Source of the DNA: Spirosoma validum
GTDB lineage: Bacteria > Bacteroidota > Bacteroidia > Cytophagales > Spirosomataceae
Direction of reading: 5' to 3'
NCBI RefSeq assembly: GCF_014699035.1
Contig: NZ_JACXAA010000006.1
Location: forward strand, 248,001-312,000
DNA: 64,000 nucleotides
Shown here: one piece after another, positions 61,450-64,000 of the stretch
How positions within the stretch are numbered: the stretch's first letter is position 1
Layout: each line of letters begins with the position of its first letter
The notes under the pieces: generated by a model
Database searches by the model: none
Seen by the model: the letters and a program-made list of their open reading frames with translations, nothing else
Told to the model about the DNA's origin: nothing
Position numbers and translations under genes: made by a program

Positions 61450-64000
61450 TTACCCCAGCGACACGAGTTCTTTCAGTTCGACATCGCTTAAATCGCCCAG
61501 CCAAGTTTCCCCGGTTTGAACGCTGAGGTCGGCCAATTCGCGTTTGGAACGTATCATCGCGTCGATTTTTTCCTCCAGCGTTCCCTGATTCATGAGCCGG
61601 TAGACCAGTACGTTTTTCGTCTGGCCAATTCGGAAAGCGCGGTCAGTGGCCTGTGATTCTACGGCTGGGTTCCACCATAAATCGTAGTGAATAACGTGAT
61701 TCGCCTGGGTTAGATTCAGACCTGTACCGCCTGCTTTGAGTGATAAAATAAACGTGTGATCGCTACGGTTACGTTGAAACTGCTCTACCATTTCGTCACG
61801 ATCAGACCGCGACGTACCACCGTGAAGAAAAAGGGGCTGTGTGCCAAACGTATGCTGAATGAACTTTGACAACAGCTCACCCATTTCACGATACTGTGTG
61901 AAAATCAGGACCTTTTCGTGGCTGGCGTAAATGTTTTCAAGTAAATTGAGCAACAACGTTGCCTTTCCAGAAAGCGCGGCTCCTTCGCCACCACGCTTCA
62001 GATATTGATAAGGGTGATTGCCAATTTGCTTAAGAGCCGTCATTAGCTTTAGCACCAGGCCCCGGCGAGCAATGCCATCTTTTTCTTCAATAGCCCGAAT
62101 GCTCTCCTGAACAACGCTTTCATACAACGCCGTCTGCTCTGGCGTGAGCGAGCAAAACTGGTTATTCTCAATTTTGTCGGGCAAGTCGCTGATAATAGTC
62201 TGATCCGTTTTGACGCGCCGGAGTAGAAATGGACTTGTAATACGTCGAAATTTATCGAGTTTTTGGTGGTCGCGCTCCTGCTGAATCGGCTTGCCAAATT
62301 CTTCATTGAATTTACTTAAGCCACCCAGATAACCCTTGTTCACGAAATCCATGATACTCCAAAACTCCGATAACCGGTTCTCCACGGGCGTACCACTGAG
62401 GGCAATCCGAATCGGAGCTTTTAGGGCTTTAACAGCTTTTGTTTGCTCTGTATCCGCGTTTTTAATGTTCTGCGCTTCGTCAATCACTACAACCGCCCAG
62501 GTTATTTTCTTTAGCGCATCAAGATCTGACCGAACGATGCCATAAGTTGTCAGCAACACATCATAGTCATTCGCCTTATCTGTCGGTAATTTTCTGGTGG
62601 AGCCATGATAAATCCGGGGCTGCAGGTCAGGTGCAAACCGGGCAATTTCTTTCTGCCAGTTCGTGAGCAACGTAGTGGGAAGCACAACCAAACCTTTTTG
62701 TTTCTTGAACCGGCCTTCCTGCTTGAATTTGAGTAACAGACTGATTACCTGTAGCGTTTTGCCAAGTCCCATATCATCGGCCAGTAGACTACCCATACCG
62801 AGAGCTGTATTTCTGACAAGCCAGTCGTAGCCACGGTGCTGATATGGACGTAACGTAGCGTTCAGAGCATCGGGTAAGGGTTGCACGGCACTGTCGGTAA
62901 ACTGTTTGACTAGCGTTCGAACCTCTGCCGTTAAGCCTAACCGACTGCCCTTATATTCTTCGGATAAGGCCGCTTTCAGCAGATCGGCTCCTGTCAGTTC
63001 CGGGGGATTTTCGAGTTGTTTGTAGAGTTTTGTTAACTCATCAGGGTCGACTAATACGTATTGATCTTTAATCTTAACCAAGCCCGTCGTACGTCCCACT
63101 AACTTCTGAAATTCCTTTACGCTCATCATATCGTCGCCCAGAGCCACCTGCCAATCGAATGTAAGCATATCGTCCAATCGCATAAACGAATCGTTGGCTG
63201 TAACTTTCGCTTTCAGCCGTCCACCTGCCTGCGGGCGTACCCAGTGCTGGAGCGATTTGGGTAGCCAGAGCGCAATACCAAGCAGTTGCATCCGAGGCAA
63301 CGTATCGAGCAATACCTCAACGAAAAGGCTAGGCGAATAGGAAAGGTACTCTGGCCCATCCATTCTGGTTAATTTCGACAGGTCCGGAAAATGGCGGGAT
63401 AGAACCAGTAAATCCTGCAAAACAGCCATGCGAATAGGCTCGTGCTTCTTTTTTCGAAGAAGATCCGGAAGCGGAATTGGTTGATCAACAGCACCTTTAC
63501 TAGAAGAGACATCACGGTCACGGATTAATAATCTTAACCGAAATTCGTCTCCAAGTTCGTTGTCTTCAACGGCTAGGATCGGTACAAATCGCTTATGCGT
63601 TAAGAAGAAGTCATTGAACCAGAGTTGCATGGCCAACGGCATTTCTTTACGTCCGAAACCTTCAAAACGCAACGTTTCGATCCCAAAATATAGCCGATCA
63701 GCGTCTTCAAGCGGCCAGCGCTCCCACAGTTCAATGGTTGTTGGTTTGATGGTACGTCGCATAAACAGCGAGCAAAGCGTTAGTACCAACTGCTCATCAG
63801 GTAGAGCCAGCCATTCTTTTTGCCAACGTACTGTCAGCAGCGATGGTGGTATTTGGGTATTAAGCAGATTTGTCTGCTGCTTGATGGTTTCATTCAGTGT
63901 GGCTGGTAGCCAGCGCACCCGATACTGATCTTCTGTAGGGCCGACACGTAGCAACTGGGGTACTACGGCTCCCCGACGTAGCAGCGCTGCCGAAAATTGC
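61450..64000 (-). CDS. SNF2-family helicase, partial at the 5' end
   Basis: The frame stays open to the right edge of the window, so the start is outside; the readable part is about 849 residues. The C-terminal two-thirds is the SNF2 ATPase: LLADDMGLGKTLQVISLLL, VVIDEAQNIKN, RIALSGTPVENRLSEFWS, FLLRRVKTDQTIISDLPDKI and helicase C blocks KVLIFTQYREMGELL, LSLKAGGTGLNLTQANHVIH and DRAFRIGQTKNVLVYRLM. The N-terminal part resembles the SNF2-associated domain of the bacterial RapA/HepA-like group. A role in transcription or DNA remodelling is inferred. Confidence 0.92.
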   Translation of the reverse strand, partial: QFSAALLRRGAVVPQLLRVGPTEDQYRVRWLPATLNETIKQQTNLLNTQIPPSLLTVRWQKEWLALPDEQLVLTLCSLFMRRTIKPTTIELWERWPLEDADRLYFGIETLRFEGFGRKEMPLAMQLWFNDFFLTHKRFVPILAVEDNELGDEFRLRLLIRDRDVSSSKGAVDQPIPLPDLLRKKKHEPIRMAVLQDLLVLSRHFPDLSKLTRMDGPEYLSYSPSLFVEVLLDTLPRMQLLGIALWLPKSLQHWVRPQAGGRLKAKVTANDSFMRLDDMLTFDWQVALGDDMMSVKEFQKLVGRTTGLVKIKDQYVLVDPDELTKLYKQLENPPELTGADLLKAALSEEYKGSRLGLTAEVRTLVKQFTDSAVQPLPDALNATLRPYQHRGYDWLVRNTALGMGSLLADDMGLGKTLQVISLLLKFKQEGRFKKQKGLVVLPTTLLTNWQKEIARFAPDLQPRIYHGSTRKLPTDKANDYDVLLTTYGIVRSDLDALKKITWAVVVIDEAQNIKNADTEQTKAVKALKAPIRIALSGTPVENRLSEFWSIMDFVNKGYLGGLSKFNEEFGKPIQQERDHQKLDKFRRITSPFLLRRVKTDQTIISDLPDKIENNQFCSLTPEQTALYESVVQESIRAIEEKDGIARRGLVLKLMTALKQIGNHPYQYLKRGGEGAALSGKATLLLNLLENIYASHEKVLIFTQYREMGELLSKFIQHTFGTQPLFLHGGTSRSDRDEMVEQFQRNRSDHTFILSLKAGGTGLNLTQANHVIHYDLWWNPAVESQATDRAFRIGQTKNVLVYRLMNQGTLEEKIDAMIRSKRELADLSVQTGETWLGDLSDVELKELVSLG

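Overview
The window reads as chromosomal DNA of a Bacteroidota bacterium, most likely a Cytophagales member resembling Spirosoma (inference from gene content, not a database match). The signs are: promoters of the Bacteroidota type (TTG, 19-20 nt, TAnnTTTG) that I could place at four genes; a bacterial heptaprenylglyceryl-phosphate-synthase-type PcrB/GGGPS gene; a DksA-like protein with a degenerate zinc finger; and many secreted or lipoprotein genes of unknown function. There are no rRNA operons, CRISPR arrays, recognisable transposases or prophages. One tRNA gene, an initiator tRNA, is present.

Layout. 1-5,060: a surface-glycan block on + (partial polytopic membrane protein, GT11 fucosyltransferase-like enzyme, GT2 glycosyltransferase, DUF268 protein, FkbM methyltransferase), followed by a coupled minus-strand operon to 7,821 (polytopic GT-C-like protein, DPM1-like GT2, DUF2304 protein) and a divergent flippase-like membrane protein at 7,943. 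9,061-18,672: M28 peptidase, an ArsR regulator next to an Old Yellow Enzyme, amidohydrolase, lipoprotein, metallophosphoesterase, and a three-gene envelope operon containing a GDPD lipoprotein. 18,787-21,327: initiator tRNA, era, der. 21,512-25,172: alpha/beta hydrolase, MaoC hydratase, acyl-CoA dehydrogenase, AraC regulator. 25,265-30,336: TonB-domain protein, GGGPS, a YqjD/YqjE-like membrane pair, DksA-like regulator, glutamate-type dehydrogenase, phosphatidylserine decarboxylase. 30,454-36,018: SMP-30 lactonase, a broken GMC oxidoreductase, PcrA/UvrD helicase, Uma2-type protein. 36,165-38,500: ECF sigma / one-TM protein / DUF4097-like protein. 38,532-46,212: cupin, tpiA, aspartyl protease with PDZ, PhoR/PhoB-like pair, AI-2E transporter family, LON-domain protein, isochorismatase. 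46,289-49,166: a second sigma / one-TM / DUF4097-like module on the minus strand. 49,302-64,000: prmA, a 1,695-residue secreted protein, a toxin-antitoxin pair, CPBP protease, a second broken GMC oxidoreductase, an esterase, a DUF4143 ATPase between two related palindromes, and a partial SNF2 helicase.

The points most worth following are: two parallel sigma-factor modules whose membrane partners share a short motif [DE]P-x-x-[KD]-[LI]-W-x-x-I-[ED]-x-x-L; an ATPase gene bracketed by two related 52-bp palindromes; several other long, nearly perfect intergenic palindromes; two GMC oxidoreductase genes each broken by small lesions, one of them a visible 11-bp tandem duplication; and the very large uncharacterised secreted protein. 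No stretch longer than about 300 bases lacks a gene.
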